A DNA stretch of 36,098 bases from Caldifarciminota bacterium (GTDB lineage Bacteria; Hydrothermota; Hydrothermia; LBFQ01), in the NCBI GenBank assembly GCA_027002825.1, contig JALWZG010000105.1:1-36098 (forward strand). Direction: 5' to 3'. Positions 7,357 to 16,840 of this stretch are shown here, in pieces. A model generated the notes under the pieces. The model made no database searches and was not told the DNA's origin. It saw only the letters and a list, made by a program, of their open reading frames with translations. Both the position numbers and the translations under genes were made by a program. The first letter of the stretch is position 1. Each line of letters begins with the position of its first letter.

Positions 7357-8322
7357 TTGAAAAACCTCCTCCCGGCTTCCGAGAGGAACATAAGGTTTGC
7401 GGCAGAGGTTATAAGGAGAGGGGGGCTTGTGGCCTTCCCCACGGAGACGGTGTACGGTCTGGGGGCGGATGCCCTGAACCCGAAGGCCGTCGCCCGTGTG
7501 TACGAGGTGAAGGGTCGTCCCAGATTTGACCCCCTGATCGTACATATCTCCTCAGCCGATCACCTGTCCCTTGTGGTTGATGATGTGCCGGAGGATGCGA
7601 GAAGGCTTATAAAGGAGTTCTGGCCGGGTCCTCTGACGCTTGTGCTGAAAAAATCTGATAGGGTCCCCCCCATAACGACCGCGGGCCTCCCAACCGTCGC
7701 CGTCAGGATGCCGGACCATCCCGTCGCCCTGAAGCTCATAGAGTACTCCGGAAGGCCGATAGCCGCACCGAGCGCCAACCCCTTCGGTTATGTCAGTCCG
7801 ACTTCGGCGGAACAGGTGGCCGAGACCCTGGGGGAACGGGTTGACGTGATCTTGGACGCCGGACCAACAAGGATAGGGGTTGAATCCACGATATTGGCCG
7901 TTTCAGAAGGTAAGGTTTTACTCCTCCGTCCGGGAGGTCTACCCGTAGAGGAGGTGGAGAGGGTGCTCGGAAAACGGGTTGAGCTCCCAAGAGATGGGAG
8001 GACCGTAGCACCGGGAATGCTGAAAAAACACTACTCCCCCAGGACACCCCTCTTCCTGATCGGGGACTGGAACGATTACTTCAGACTGAGGGCGAGGTAC
8101 GGCCGTGTCCTCCTCCTCTCCCCCAAACCCATATGGGGGGTTGAAGGTGAAGTGGTGCATCTCTCACAGAGGGGTGATGTGAGGGAGGTGGCCCAAAACC
8201 TGTTCGGAATACTTTACAGAATAGACAAACTGGACTATCCCGCGGTTGCCGTGCTGCCCGTGGAGGAGGAGGGACTGGGAAGGGCTGTGATGAACAGGCT
8301 GAGGAAGGCCTCGGTCAGGTAA
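7357..8322 (+). CDS. sua5: L-threonylcarbamoyladenylate synthase (Sua5/YrdC/TsaC family)
   Basis: Makes threonylcarbamoyl-AMP from threonine, bicarbonate and ATP for the t6A37 modification of ANN-decoding tRNAs. Residues 5-190 are the YrdC domain: [51 protein letters not shown] and [14 protein letters not shown]. The last 110 residues are the Sua5 C-terminal domain, so this is the long form (321 residues). I start at the TTG at 7357, which gives the short lead-in usual for the family and has a TACAAT hexamer 7 nt upstream. The upstream frame extension to 7315 runs through the promoter. Its 3' end overlaps ruvB (convergent) by 8 nt. Confidence 0.93.
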   Translation: MKNLLPASERNIRFAAEVIRRGGLVAFPTETVYGLGADALNPKAVARVYEVKGRPRFDPLIVHISSADHLSLVVDDVPEDARRLIKEFWPGPLTLVLKKSDRVPPITTAGLPTVAVRMPDHPVALKLIEYSGRPIAAPSANPFGYVSPTSAEQVAETLGERVDVILDAGPTRIGVESTILAVSEGKVLLLRPGGLPVEEVERVLGKRVELPRDGRTVAPGMLKKHYSPRTPLFLIGDWNDYFRLRARYGRVLLLSPKPIWGVEGEVVHLSQRGDVREVAQNLFGILYRIDKLDYPAVAVLPVEEEGLGRAVMNRLRKASVR

Positions 8323-9259
8323 GGCGCCCCTTTGTCAAGTGTTGAACCCCCCTCAGCGTCAAGACCCTACCCCTCGGTGTGCGCTCTATAAGGCCCGTCC
8401 TCAGGAGGTAAGGCTCTATAACCTCCTCAACCGTACCCTCGTCTTCGGACAGGGCAGCGGCGATGGATTTCAAGCCGACCGGTCCACCCCTGAACTTCTC
8501 GTAGAGGACCTGGAGGTATCTCAGATCGTCCGATGTAAGACCGAGGTCGTCTATCCCCAGTTTTTTGAGTGCGCCGATCGCCAGCCCCCGATCCACGACA
8601 TCCCTACCCTCGCTCTGGGCGAAGTCCCTCACCCTTCTCAGGAGGTTGTTCGCTATCCTCGGCGTTCCACGGGATCTCCTGGCTATCTCCACCAGGGCCC
8701 CATCCTCCACATCAACCCCCAAAAGCCTTGCCGATCTCCTGAGTATCTCCGTCAGCTCCTCAACCGAGTAGTAGTCCAAGCGGAAGACGATCCCAAAACG
8801 GCTTCTGAGGGGTTTGGTCAGAAGCCCCATCCTTGTTGTGGCCCCGACGAGGGTGAACCGAGGCAGCGACAACCTGACACTCCTGGCCCCCGCCCCTCTG
8901 TCTATCACAACGTCTATGTAAAAGTCCTCCATGGCGGTGTAGAGGTACTCCTCCACGGGCCGGGGTAGTCTGTGGATCTCGTCTATGAAGAAAACCCCCC
9001 CCGGTTGTAGCGATGTCAGTATCCCCGCCAGGTCCGCCGGCCTCTCAAGGGAGGGACCGGAGGAGGTCTTTATATCCACCCCCATCTCCTTCGCTATGAG
9101 GAGGGCGAGGGTGGTCTTTCCCAACCCCGGTGGCCCCACCAGAAGGACGTGCTCAAGCGGCTCCCCCCTCTCCTTCGCCGCCCTTATGAAGACCTTCAAA
9201 TTCTCCACCACATCCCTCTGCCCCACGAACTCGTCAAGACTCTGAGGTCTTACGTCCAC
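8315..9259 (-). CDS. ruvB: Holliday junction branch-migration ATPase RuvB
   Basis: Hexameric AAA+ motor that, with RuvA, drives Holliday junction migration. The 314-residue product starts [11 protein letters not shown] and carries Walker A ([11 protein letters not shown]), Walker B (FIDEIHRL), the sensor/beta-hairpin region [21 protein letters not shown], and the C-terminal winged helix ending [12 protein letters not shown]. The start is a GTG at 9259, a few nt after the aminotransferase stop, with AAAAGGG just ahead; the two genes form one operon. ruvA and ruvC are not in the window. The gene is of normal length for a RuvB without an N-terminal extension. Confidence 0.96.
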   Translation of the reverse strand: MDVRPQSLDEFVGQRDVVENLKVFIRAAKERGEPLEHVLLVGPPGLGKTTLALLIAKEMGVDIKTSSGPSLERPADLAGILTSLQPGGVFFIDEIHRLPRPVEEYLYTAMEDFYIDVVIDRGAGARSVRLSLPRFTLVGATTRMGLLTKPLRSRFGIVFRLDYYSVEELTEILRRSARLLGVDVEDGALVEIARRSRGTPRIANNLLRRVRDFAQSEGRDVVDRGLAIGALKKLGIDDLGLTSDDLRYLQVLYEKFRGGPVGLKSIAAALSEDEGTVEEVIEPYLLRTGLIERTPRGRVLTLRGVQHLTKGRLT

Positions 9260-9267
9260 ATCCCTTT

Positions 9268-10605
9268 TCAGCTTGCCAACCCCTCCTTGGCGGCTTTAAC
9301 CGATTCCGCGAAGACCTCCACAGCAACGTCCACATGTTCCTCCTTCACGATAAGCGGCGGGGAAAACCTGAGCGAGCTCGGACCACACCCCAACGTTATA
9401 ACACCCCTCTTGAACATCTCCAGCACCACCCTATCCCTCAGCCGGGGGTGATGCTCCTTGCTATCCCTGTCCTTTACAAACTCAACCCCTATCATCAGGC
9501 CCTTACCCCTGACATCCCCTATCTCCTCATGCTCCTTCTGAACCTCTTTCAACCCCTTCAGGAAGTACTCGCCCACGGTGCGGGCGTTCTCCATCAGCTC
9601 CCTCTCTATAAGCTCAAGGGTCTTGAGGGCGGCGGCGGCCGCCACCGGGTTTCCCCCGAAGGTGTTGGCGTGGGCGCCCTGGGGCCAGTCCATTATCTCC
9701 GCCTTGGCTATCATGGCCCCCATAGGGAGACCGGAGGCTATGCCCTTGGCCACACCGATGATGTCGGGGACGGTGTCCCAATGCTCTATGCCGAACCACT
9801 TACCCGTACGTCCGAGGCCGGCCTGAACCTCGTCGGAGATGAGGAGGATACCGTACTTGTCCGCCAACGCCCTCAACTTGGGGAAGAAGTCGGGCAGAGG
9901 CAGGACGTACCCCCCTTCACCCTGAACAGGCTCAACTATGAAGGCCGCCACCTCTTCGGGAGGGATTATCCTGTCAAACAGGGTATGCTCTATGTAGTCT
10001 ATCAGCTCGTCCGAGGCCCTCTCCGGAGGGGCGTTGAAGGGGGGACGGTACGCGTTGGGGTACGGAACAAAAAAGACGCCGGGGACGAGGGGGGAGAAGC
10101 GGGCGCGATGGACCGTCTTGGAGGAGGTGACCGAGAGGGATCCGAAGGTGCGACCGTGGAAGGAACCCTCAAAGGCGATGAAGTACTGCCGTTTGGTGTG
10201 CCACCGGGCGAGCTTCAGGGAGGCCTCCGTAGACTCCGTGCCGGAGTTGGTGAAGAAGACCATCTGGTTGTCCCCTTCGCGGGGGAAGATCTCGGCGAGC
10301 TTCTTGGCGAGCCTCACCTCCAACTCGTGGTAGAAGTCCGTACTGACGTGGAGGAACCGCTTCAGGACCTTTTGGATCTCCTCAACCACCTCCGGATGTA
10401 GGTGACCGGTGGAGTTCACGGCCACCCCCGCCAGCATATCCAAGAACTTGTTCCCGTCCACGTCCCAAACCCACACGCCCTCGGCGCGGTCAAAGACCAG
10501 GTCCGGCCCCTTAGGGTAGGAGTGGGATATGTACCTGCGATGCTTTTTTAGGAGCTCCTGCGCCTTTGGCCCCGGAAGGGGTGTTCTGATTTCGGGTCGG
10601 CTCAT
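9268..10605 (-). CDS. Class III PLP-dependent aminotransferase (acetylornithine/4-aminobutyrate family)
   Basis: A 445-residue fold-type I enzyme with [38 protein letters not shown], the [10 protein letters not shown] loop, [23 protein letters not shown] (PLP-contacting Asp) and the Schiff-base Lys in [15 protein letters not shown]. The N-terminus [11 protein letters not shown] and overall pattern resemble the thermococcal enzymes that act as broad omega-aminotransferases or amino-acid racemases, so the substrate is uncertain. No arginine or lysine biosynthesis gene is nearby. I use the second Met (10605), because TAGAAT ends 8 nt upstream of it; the earlier Met at 10638 would put that promoter inside the gene. 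ruvB follows in the same operon. Confidence 0.9.
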   Translation of the reverse strand: MSRPEIRTPLPGPKAQELLKKHRRYISHSYPKGPDLVFDRAEGVWVWDVDGNKFLDMLAGVAVNSTGHLHPEVVEEIQKVLKRFLHVSTDFYHELEVRLAKKLAEIFPREGDNQMVFFTNSGTESTEASLKLARWHTKRQYFIAFEGSFHGRTFGSLSVTSSKTVHRARFSPLVPGVFFVPYPNAYRPPFNAPPERASDELIDYIEHTLFDRIIPPEEVAAFIVEPVQGEGGYVLPLPDFFPKLRALADKYGILLISDEVQAGLGRTGKWFGIEHWDTVPDIIGVAKGIASGLPMGAMIAKAEIMDWPQGAHANTFGGNPVAAAAALKTLELIERELMENARTVGEYFLKGLKEVQKEHEEIGDVRGKGLMIGVEFVKDRDSKEHHPRLRDRVVLEMFKRGVITLGCGPSSLRFSPPLIVKEEHVDVAVEVFAESVKAAKEGLAS

Positions 10606-10613
10606 AGGTGGGT

Positions 10614-10619
10614 ATTCTA
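10614..10619 (-). promoter_or_regulatory. -10 element for the aminotransferase-ruvB operon
   Basis: TAGAAT on the minus strand, 8 nt before the chosen ATG. Paired back to back with the element at 10654. Confidence 0.65.
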
Positions 10620-10653
10620 AGGAGGTGAAGGGAAACATCTGGGTTATCGCCCG

Positions 10654-10659
10654 TATAAT
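10654..10659 (+). promoter_or_regulatory. -10 element for the DUF4175-like gene
   Basis: TATAAT, 7 nt before the GTG at 10667. It selects this start over earlier in-frame codons. Confidence 0.7.
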
Positions 10660-10666
10660 TAAAGCC

Positions 10667-13519
10667 GTGGAGAGGTTTCGCAGGCTTTACCGTTTAAACC
10701 TGTTCCTCGTTCTGGCGATTGCGATCCTACCCTCTCCGGCCGTCGTCTACATCCTGCACGCCAAGGGGTATACCCTTCTCGTTCCGGTTTATCTCACGGC
10801 TATCCTGCTCGCGATCCTCTGGTCCCGGCCTTGGGACGAGAAGACCTTCGCGTGGTATCTGGAGAGGAACAACCCCCACCTCAAGGAGAGGCTCATATCC
10901 CTCTACGAACTCCTCAAAAGGGGGGTTGCCCATCCATCCCTGGAGAGGCTCAAGTCCGAACTGGCCTCCCAAAAACTCTCGTACAGACCTCCCGTCAGGG
11001 CGTTGGTCCTGCCGATCGTCCTGTCAGCGGCCTTTGCCTCCGTATCACTGGTAAGGTTTCCGGAAAAGCCCATCGCCATCTTTGAACCACCTGAGCTCTC
11101 CCTTCTGGAAGGGGACAGCATCGCGATCTGCATCCTGCGGCGGGGTGATACGCTGGTTGTACGTTTGGGAGAAGGAGAGGCGGACAACCCATCCCCCTTT
11201 TCCGTGAGAACGGTGGGGAGAGGGGATTTGGAGATAGACCCGAAGGGTGAGGGCTGTGGTCTTCTGAAAGGTCTGGACGCCGGTGATCACACCCTTGGAG
11301 TAAGGGGGTTCAGGGGTAAGGCGAGGCTGAAAGTCCTTCCCCATCCCGTCCTCTACTCCGTGGAGGGATACGTTGTGCCTCCACCCTACACAGGACTCTC
11401 CCGCACCCCCCTATCAAGGGAGAACGTGGCGTATGAGAACAGCCGCCTTGAAGGTTTGAGGATCTCACACAACGGGGATTCTGCCAGATTTGTGAACCTA
11501 CCGGAGGTTCTAAAGGAGGACGTTGAAGTGCTCGTTGAGGTGTTCCGCGGGGGTAGACCTTTCCGGTACAGGGCGTTTTCCGTTAAAGTGATAGAGGACA
11601 TGCCGCCGAGCATAAGCCTGAACCCTACGGGGATCGTCAGAGCGGAGGGCGATGTCCCCGCAACCCTTTCGGCCTACGATGACATATCCCTGAAGGCGGT
11701 CGGTCTGAGGATTTGGCAGGGGGGGGAGTGGAGGGAGGACGTCCTGGGACCTGAAGAACGTGTCCCGAACGTTTCCTACTCCCTGAAGTTCGCGGAGGAA
11801 ACCCTGAAGGTGGTGGGTTTTGCCGTTGACGTGGCCGGTCAGGTCTCTTACTCCGACACCCTCCTCGTGCTGCCGAGAGCCCCTGAGGAGATCCTCAGGG
11901 AGAAACTCCTCGGTAGGACCTCGGAGAGGGTAAAGGACCTGGAGAGGAGGTTGAAGGAGATAGAGGAGATGTTGGAGGTGAGCGACAACCTGTCCGAAAA
12001 CACGAGAGCCGAGATCTCCCAAACCCTAAAACAGGCCGAGGGTACCTACAGGGAGATAAACGAGGCCTTGGAAAGGCTTGCCAACCAGATGAGGGATCCC
12101 GAGATCGCCCGGATGGTGATGGAGATCAGGAGACTTTTCAAGGAGGTCATGGACGAAGACCTGCAGAGGGCGTTGGAGGAGCTCCAGAGGGCGATGGAGG
12201 AGTCCGATCCCAAAAAGGTGGCCGAGGCCCTGCGCAGGATGAGGATGGACCAGAGGAAACTCAAAGAGACCCTTGAGAGGACAAAAGCCCTACTGGAGAG
12301 GTACATGGAGGAGAAGAGGTTTAGGGAGTTCTCGGAGAGGCTTGAAAACCTCGCCTTAAGGCAGAGGGAAATGGTGGGGGAAAGGAGCGAATACCAGCAG
12401 GCAAAGCTTAGGAGCGAGCTTGAGGAGCTCCAGAGGGAGCTGGACAGCCTAAAGAGGATAGGCGATGTAGACCGTGAGAAGCTCTCCGAGGTTGAGAGGC
12501 ACATGAAACAGGCCCTGAAGTCCATGGAGGAGGCCATCGGTCGCATGCGCTCCGGAGGGGATTTCAAAAAGAGCCAGGCAAACGCCGGTGAACACCTTGA
12601 AAGGGCTGCAGAGCTCGCCCTGCAGGCCTATCAGGAGATGAGGGAGAGGAGGTTGACGGAAATCGTCCAGAGGTTAAACCGTATAGGCGATGCTGCCACT
12701 TTCATGGACCAAAGACTTGAAAGGGATGCGGACACGTCCTCGTTGAAGGCGGCCACATCCGCCCTGATCCAGATGGAGAGCGACCTGAGGGACCTCTCAA
12801 GGAAAAACGTGTACGTATCCCCCAAGATGGCGGAGCTCGCGAGGGAGGCAAGGGAAAAGCTGGAGGACGCCCTCCGAAAGATGGAGGGAAACGATGAAGA
12901 AGGTGCGAAGGCCGATATAAAGAGCGCACAATCCGCCCTGAGGATGCTCTCCATCATGGCCTCATCTTCGGCCCAGGCATGCCAGAACGCGGGCGGGTCA
13001 ACGGGACTGGCCAGCTACATGAGACAGCTCGCAAGGATGGCCGGTGAACAGAGGAGTATATCCCAGCAGCTCTCCGAGGGCATGTCCCAGGACGTACTGG
13101 CGGAGATGTTGGCGCGGCAGATGGCCTTGAGAAAGGCCCTTGAGGGTACGTTGCGGGGATTGAGGGAGCGGGGAGCCCCGAGCGACGCCCTGCAGGAACT
13201 GGAAAGGGCCCTTCAGGAGATGGAGGAGCTCGAGAGGGAGATGAGATCCCCGGACGCACTTCAGAGGATAAAGTCCCTGAGGGAAAGGGCCAACCGGATA
13301 ACGATACGCCTACTCCAGGCGAGGAAGGCCCTGAGAAGGCAGCGCACCGAGATGAAGTACGAGGCCCAAAGACCCAAACCTTACGAGATAACCCAACAGA
13401 GGACCGGAAGGGTAATAGACAGGAGGTTGATGTTCCAGATCTACAGGGAGTACAGCAGGCGCCTTCCTCCCCATCAGAGGGCCGTTTACGAGAGGTACTT
13501 TGAGGAACTCCTCAGGTAG
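10667..13519 (+). CDS. Large membrane-anchored coiled-coil protein, DUF4175-like
   Basis: A 950-residue protein with a membrane hairpin at residues 10-50 (LFLVLAIAILP and VPVYLTAILLAILW), a third segment at about 105-125, and an extracytoplasmic beta-rich region to about 410 (including YVVPPPYTGLSRTPLS). A very long Glu/Arg/Leu-rich coiled coil runs to about 910 with many LEELQRAMEE-type heptads, followed by a basic tail. The architecture matches DUF4175 (TIGR02302-type) proteins, whose role is unknown. I start at the GTG at 10667, where TATAAT ends 7 nt upstream; codons before it overlap the divergent aminotransferase. A small TPR gene follows after 20 nt with its own promoter. Confidence 0.75.
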   Translation: MERFRRLYRLNLFLVLAIAILPSPAVVYILHAKGYTLLVPVYLTAILLAILWSRPWDEKTFAWYLERNNPHLKERLISLYELLKRGVAHPSLERLKSELASQKLSYRPPVRALVLPIVLSAAFASVSLVRFPEKPIAIFEPPELSLLEGDSIAICILRRGDTLVVRLGEGEADNPSPFSVRTVGRGDLEIDPKGEGCGLLKGLDAGDHTLGVRGFRGKARLKVLPHPVLYSVEGYVVPPPYTGLSRTPLSRENVAYENSRLEGLRISHNGDSARFVNLPEVLKEDVEVLVEVFRGGRPFRYRAFSVKVIEDMPPSISLNPTGIVRAEGDVPATLSAYDDISLKAVGLRIWQGGEWREDVLGPEERVPNVSYSLKFAEETLKVVGFAVDVAGQVSYSDTLLVLPRAPEEILREKLLGRTSERVKDLERRLKEIEEMLEVSDNLSENTRAEISQTLKQAEGTYREINEALERLANQMRDPEIARMVMEIRRLFKEVMDEDLQRALEELQRAMEESDPKKVAEALRRMRMDQRKLKETLERTKALLERYMEEKRFREFSERLENLALRQREMVGERSEYQQAKLRSELEELQRELDSLKRIGDVDREKLSEVERHMKQALKSMEEAIGRMRSGGDFKKSQANAGEHLERAAELALQAYQEMRERRLTEIVQRLNRIGDAATFMDQRLERDADTSSLKAATSALIQMESDLRDLSRKNVYVSPKMAELAREAREKLEDALRKMEGNDEEGAKADIKSAQSALRMLSIMASSSAQACQNAGGSTGLASYMRQLARMAGEQRSISQQLSEGMSQDVLAEMLARQMALRKALEGTLRGLRERGAPSDALQELERALQEMEELEREMRSPDALQRIKSLRERANRITIRLLQARKALRRQRTEMKYEAQRPKPYEITQQRTGRVIDRRLMFQIYREYSRRLPPHQRAVYERYFEELLR

Positions 13520-13525
13520 CGACTT

Positions 13526-13531
13526 TAGAAT
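13526..13531 (+). promoter_or_regulatory. -10 element for the TPR-M16 operon
   Basis: TAGAAT preceded by TT, 8 nt before the ATG at 13540, lying in the 20-nt gap after the coiled-coil gene. Confidence 0.6.
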
Positions 13532-13539
13532 CACAACCC

Positions 13540-13797
13540 ATGAGGGTGGAAAACATCTTGGAGGAGGCGAAGTTTTACATCCTCAACAAGAAGTACGAGA
13601 AGGCCGAGGAGATACTGAAGAGGGCGTTGGAGGAGTTTCCCGACAACCCAGACCTCCTTTACAACCTCGGCATAGTGTACGAGCTCATGACCGAGAAGGA
13701 CAAGGCGGCTTACACCTACCGCCGGATAATTGAGGTTGCGGGAAAGGGGAAGAGGAGGGAAGACGCCATACGCCGCCTTACCAAACTCCAGGAGTGA
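13540..13797 (+). CDS. Small tetratricopeptide-repeat protein
   Basis: An 85-residue soluble protein made of about two TPR units: ILNKKYEKAEEILKRALEEFPDNP and LLYNLGIVYELMTEKDKAAYTYRRIIE, with the canonical small and aromatic positions. It has no signal peptide or membrane segment. It probably mediates a protein contact, but the partner is unknown. It sits between the DUF4175-like gene and the M16 peptidase, has its own predicted leaderless promoter, and its stop is followed by the M16 ATG after a single nucleotide, so the two are coupled. Confidence 0.8.
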   Translation: MRVENILEEAKFYILNKKYEKAEEILKRALEEFPDNPDLLYNLGIVYELMTEKDKAAYTYRRIIEVAGKGKRREDAIRRLTKLQE

Positions 13798-13798
13798 T

Positions 13799-14998
13799 AT
13801 GCTCTGGGCCAACAACCTCCACGAGGAGGTACTGGATAACGGTTTGGTGGTCGTGATCCACGATTATCCCGAGGATGTGGGTGGTGTTGTGATGCTTTAC
13901 ACGGCAGGCTCTTCGTGTGAAAGGATCGGTAAAACGGGTGTTGCCCACGTCTTGGAACACCTGATGTTCAACGGCACAAAAAGGTTTGCCCCTTTCAGCC
14001 TCTACGTTGACTCTTGGGGTGGTCAGGACAACGCCTTCACGGACAGGGACGTGGCCGTCTACCACACCTCAACACCCGCCTCTAAGGTTAAGGACGTTCT
14101 CACCCTTGAGGCCGACCGCATGGTCAACCTCTCTTTCACCAACTTTCACGCCGAGAAAAGGGTTGTGATGGAGGAACACCTTCTCGGGGAGAACGAGGAT
14201 GACGAGCTCCTCTGGAACGAGGTCTTCTCCCAGCTGTGGCCCGATTCTCCCTACTCCAACCCCGTAGGCGGATGGCCGGAGGACGTAGAGGGTCTGGAGG
14301 TGGAGGACGTGGTGGGGTTTTACGATGAGTTTTACACGCCGAACAACGCCGTCCTGACCGTGGTATCACCCATGGACGTGGATGAGGTCCTCGCCCACGT
14401 AGAGGAGGTCTTCGGGGATATCCCACCCAACCCCAACCTCCGCCTTCCCAAACACGGCCACCCACCCTACGCTTGGAGAAAGTTCTCGGACGTAAGGGCG
14501 AACAGACCACGACGGTTTGTAATGGCCTTCAGACTGGATAGACCCGACGTGAGGTACAACGCCGCCCTCAACGTCCTGACGAGAATTCTGGACCTTGAGA
14601 GGTCCTCGCCCCTCTGGGGGTTGGTTGAGGACAGGAGGCTTACCCTTTTCAACGTCAGGGTTTACGAGTACCTGGGGGGAAACGTTTTCGCAATAGCGGG
14701 TGAGGTGCCGATCGGTTCAACACCCCCCTACACCGATATCCTGTCCATCCTGAGCGATTTAAAACCCGAGGAGGAGATGGTTGAAAGGGTCAAGAGGATG
14801 CTGAAAAGCGAGTTTATCTTCAGTCTTGAAGAGGTGGAGAGCCTCGCCCTGAACGTTGCCCTGACGCGCTATCTGTTCGGAAGGGTGCCGGGTTTTGACG
14901 AAAGTGTGGAGATCATAAACGGGGTTTCCGTTAAAGACGTGGAAGAAGTCCTCGCACAGGTCATCCGCGCCCCCCTTGCCGCCGTCCACTACACGTGA
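13799..14998 (+). CDS. M16 family zinc metallopeptidase (single-unit form)
   Basis: A 399-residue insulinase/processing-peptidase homologue. It has the inverted zinc motif HVLEH (HxxEH) in GVAHVLEHLMFNGT, the downstream NAFTDRDVAVYHTS and LTLEADRMVNL segments, and KRVVMEEHLLGEN, whose Glu is the expected third zinc ligand region. The second half (from about residue 205) is the inactive M16 C-terminal domain and is short. No signal peptide is evident, so it may be cytoplasmic. The ATG at 13799 has AGGAG just upstream, overlapping the TPR stop; longer in-frame versions run into the TPR gene. No second M16 subunit lies beside it, so it may be a homodimer. Confidence 0.88.
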   Translation: MLWANNLHEEVLDNGLVVVIHDYPEDVGGVVMLYTAGSSCERIGKTGVAHVLEHLMFNGTKRFAPFSLYVDSWGGQDNAFTDRDVAVYHTSTPASKVKDVLTLEADRMVNLSFTNFHAEKRVVMEEHLLGENEDDELLWNEVFSQLWPDSPYSNPVGGWPEDVEGLEVEDVVGFYDEFYTPNNAVLTVVSPMDVDEVLAHVEEVFGDIPPNPNLRLPKHGHPPYAWRKFSDVRANRPRRFVMAFRLDRPDVRYNAALNVLTRILDLERSSPLWGLVEDRRLTLFNVRVYEYLGGNVFAIAGEVPIGSTPPYTDILSILSDLKPEEEMVERVKRMLKSEFIFSLEEVESLALNVALTRYLFGRVPGFDESVEIINGVSVKDVEEVLAQVIRAPLAAVHYT

Positions 14999-15445
14999 TC
15001 AAAACCTCAGGTAGGGTCTGATCCTCTCCAGCTTTTTTGGACCTATACCCTTCACCTCCAAAAGGTCCTCCGGAGTTCTGAAAGGGCCACGCCTTTTCCT
15101 GAGATCGAGAATCCTCCTGGCGAGTTTGGGGCCTATTCCCGGAAGCGCCACCAGCTCCGAGATCCCCGCCCTGTTAACGTTTACCACCCTGGGCCTGGCC
15201 TTCCTCCTGTAATAGACCTTCCTCTCGTAGAGGACGTAGTTGGTGTCCACCTGCGGTGGTGGGCGTCTGACAACCTCCGCCTCGTACGTTTCACCCCGTG
15301 GTACGTTTGACCTCCAGGCTATGTGCCTGTAGATGTCGTACGCTATCCCAACGGCAGCCAGAAAGGCTACAAACAGTCCCCCCTTGACCTCGGAGGGTGA
15401 AGGGGTTATGAAGGCCAATAGGTATTTGAAGAAACCGCCACGCAT
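14999..15445 (-). CDS. ComEA-like helix-hairpin-helix DNA-binding membrane protein
   Basis: The 148-residue product has one N-terminal membrane segment (about residues 22-40), a basic linker of about 50 residues, and a C-terminal tandem helix-hairpin-helix domain: VNVNRAGISELVALPGIGPKLARRILDLRKRRGPF followed by LLEVKGIGPKKLERI. This is the ComEA layout, where the protein binds incoming DNA on the outer face of the membrane during natural transformation. It is the last gene of a tRNA-Val-nuoH-acpS-comEA unit. The ATG at 15445 overlaps acpS by 40 nt; a TTG at the acpS stop codon is an alternative start. It ends one base from the convergent M16 gene. Confidence 0.82.
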   Translation of the reverse strand: MRGGFFKYLLAFITPSPSEVKGGLFVAFLAAVGIAYDIYRHIAWRSNVPRGETYEAEVVRRPPPQVDTNYVLYERKVYYRRKARPRVVNVNRAGISELVALPGIGPKLARRILDLRKRRGPFRTPEDLLEVKGIGPKKLERIRPYLRF

Positions 15446-15780
15446 ACCGCAACGGCTATTCCACCCGCATGCGATACGGAGACCAGGAAGGTCAAACCCT
15501 TACAGATCTCCTTTACCCTCCCGTGAAGGACCAGGCGGGGAGGGGAATCAACCCCTCCCAAAACCTCAACATCCCTCCACCTTATACCGTCGGAAAGCCC
15601 TTTCCCTATGGACTTCAAAAAGGCCTCCTTCAGGGCAAACCTCCCCGCCAAGCTGCCCACGTTGTAGGCCTCCTCCCTTTCCCTCTCCGTAAAGAGCCTT
15701 TCCAAAAGCCCCGGTGTCCTATCCAACCTCTTCTTGAACTCCTCCAGGGGTACTACGTCTATCCCTACGCCCTTTACCAA
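15406..15780 (-). CDS. acpS: Holo-[acyl-carrier-protein] synthase
   Basis: Transfers 4'-phosphopantetheine from CoA to apo-ACP. The 124-residue protein has the AcpS landmarks: GVGIDVV at the N-terminus (metal-binding Asp), FTEREREEA, the GRFALKEAFLKSIGKG helix with the metal-binding Glu, and VSVSHAGGIAVAVCV near the end. It starts at a TTG at 15780 that overlaps the nuoH stop by 7 nt, with no clear ribosome-binding site, so translation is probably coupled. The C-terminal tail beyond the conserved core is short and may simply reflect the overlap with comEA. Confidence 0.92.
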   Translation of the reverse strand: MVKGVGIDVVPLEEFKKRLDRTPGLLERLFTEREREEAYNVGSLAGRFALKEAFLKSIGKGLSDGIRWRDVEVLGGVDSPPRLVLHGRVKEICKGLTFLVSVSHAGGIAVAVCVAVSSNTYWPS

Positions 15781-16754
15781 AACACCCTTATTGCCGTGGC
15801 GACGAACAGGTTGGCGAGGGCCAGGGGGAGGAGGACCTTCCAGGAAAAGTGCATGAGCTGGTCAAACCTGAACCTCGGCAGGCTCCACCTCACCCATACG
15901 AACAGGAAGAGGAAAAAGGCCATCTTCATCACCATCCAGTGCGGACCGGGTAGCAGGTTTAAACCCGGAAGCGGCCCATACCACCCACCGAGGAAGAGGA
16001 CGGAAACCGCCGCGGATGCTATGACCATGTTGGCGTACTCCCCGGCGAAGAACCAGGCAAACCTCAAGGAGGAGAACTCCGTGTGGTACCCACCGACGAG
16101 CTCCGATTCCGCCTCCGGCAGGTCAAAGGGCAGGCGGTTGGTCTCGGCATAGGTGGTGATGAGGAACACGACGAAACCCAGGACCTGTGGGATGGCGAAC
16201 CATACAACCCTTTGGGCCTCAACTATGTCAACGAGGGAAAGGGAGCCGGCCATGAGGGCCGGGCCGAGGGCGGCTATGACCATGGGTATCTCGTAGGATA
16301 TGATCTGGGACGTGGACCTCAGACCGCCCAGTACGGAGTACTTGCTCCCGCTGGAGAGTCCCCCCAGGATGACACCGTACCCCGCGAGGGAGGTGGCCGC
16401 AAGTAGCCAAAGGAGGCCGAAGTCGGGATTGCTTATGTATATTCCCTCACCGAAGGGTATAACGGCGAGGGCGATTATGGGGGCGGCGAAGAGGATACCC
16501 GGTGCCAGAAAATGGACGAGTTTGTCCGCCCTATCGGGTATGATCTCCTCCTTGAACGCCAACTTCAGGACGTCCGCGAGGGGCTGGAGGAGTCCAAACG
16601 GACCTACGACGTTGGGCCCTATCCTGTCCTGCATCCAAGCGGCCACCCTCCTCTCAACCCACACCATGTAAGCCGCCGCCGTCATCACAGCTCCGAAGAT
16701 TACAAGTGTCTTTACAGCCCAAAGAAAAACCTCGTTGGAGATCAGATCGGCCAA
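15774..16754 (-). CDS. nuoH: NADH-quinone oxidoreductase subunit H (orphan)
   Basis: Membrane subunit of respiratory complex I that forms much of the quinone chamber next to the proton channel. The 326-residue protein has eight or nine membrane segments and the conserved cytoplasmic-loop sequences: ERRVAAWMQDRIGPNVVGPFG, QPLADVLKLAFKEEI, ISYEIP, AETNRLPFDLPEAESELVGGYHTE and EYANM. No other nuo gene lies here. The start is a TTG at 16754, just one base after the discriminator base of tRNA-Val on the same strand, with no room for a separate promoter or Shine-Dalgarno. It is thus probably expressed by read-through of the tRNA transcript, and followed by acpS and comEA. Confidence 0.95.
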   Translation of the reverse strand: MADLISNEVFLWAVKTLVIFGAVMTAAAYMVWVERRVAAWMQDRIGPNVVGPFGLLQPLADVLKLAFKEEIIPDRADKLVHFLAPGILFAAPIIALAVIPFGEGIYISNPDFGLLWLLAATSLAGYGVILGGLSSGSKYSVLGGLRSTSQIISYEIPMVIAALGPALMAGSLSLVDIVEAQRVVWFAIPQVLGFVVFLITTYAETNRLPFDLPEAESELVGGYHTEFSSLRFAWFFAGEYANMVIASAAVSVLFLGGWYGPLPGLNLLPGPHWMVMKMAFFLFLFVWVRWSLPRFRFDQLMHFSWKVLLPLALANLFVATAIRVFW

Positions 16755-16755
16755 G

Positions 16756-16829
16756 TGGGCGCGGGAGGACTCGAACCTCCGACCTCCGGTATGTGAGACC
16801 GGCGCTCTAACCTGCTGAGCTACGCGCCC
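16756..16829 (-). tRNA. tRNA-Val (anticodon CAC)
   Basis: A full 74-nt cloverleaf folds by eye: 7-bp acceptor (GGGCGCG with CGCGCCC), D arm GCTC/GAGC, anticodon stem CCGGT/ACCGG with loop CTCACAT (anticodon CAC), T arm GGAGG-TTCGAGT-CCTCC, discriminator A. CCA is not encoded. There is no T-run after it, and nuoH starts one base beyond, so the primary transcript is probably a tRNA-mRNA dicistron. Confidence 0.95.
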
Positions 16830-16840
16830 GGAAGGCGGAT

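Noticed and set aside
9334-10401. 355-codon open frame opposite the class III aminotransferase
   Set aside because: No recognisable motif, low-complexity Gly/Glu/Leu content, and the opposite strand encodes a full-length enzyme.
10529-10666. In-frame upstream extension of the DUF4175-like gene
   Set aside because: It overlaps the divergent aminotransferase and contains both promoters; the GTG at 10667 with TATAAT 7 nt upstream is preferred.
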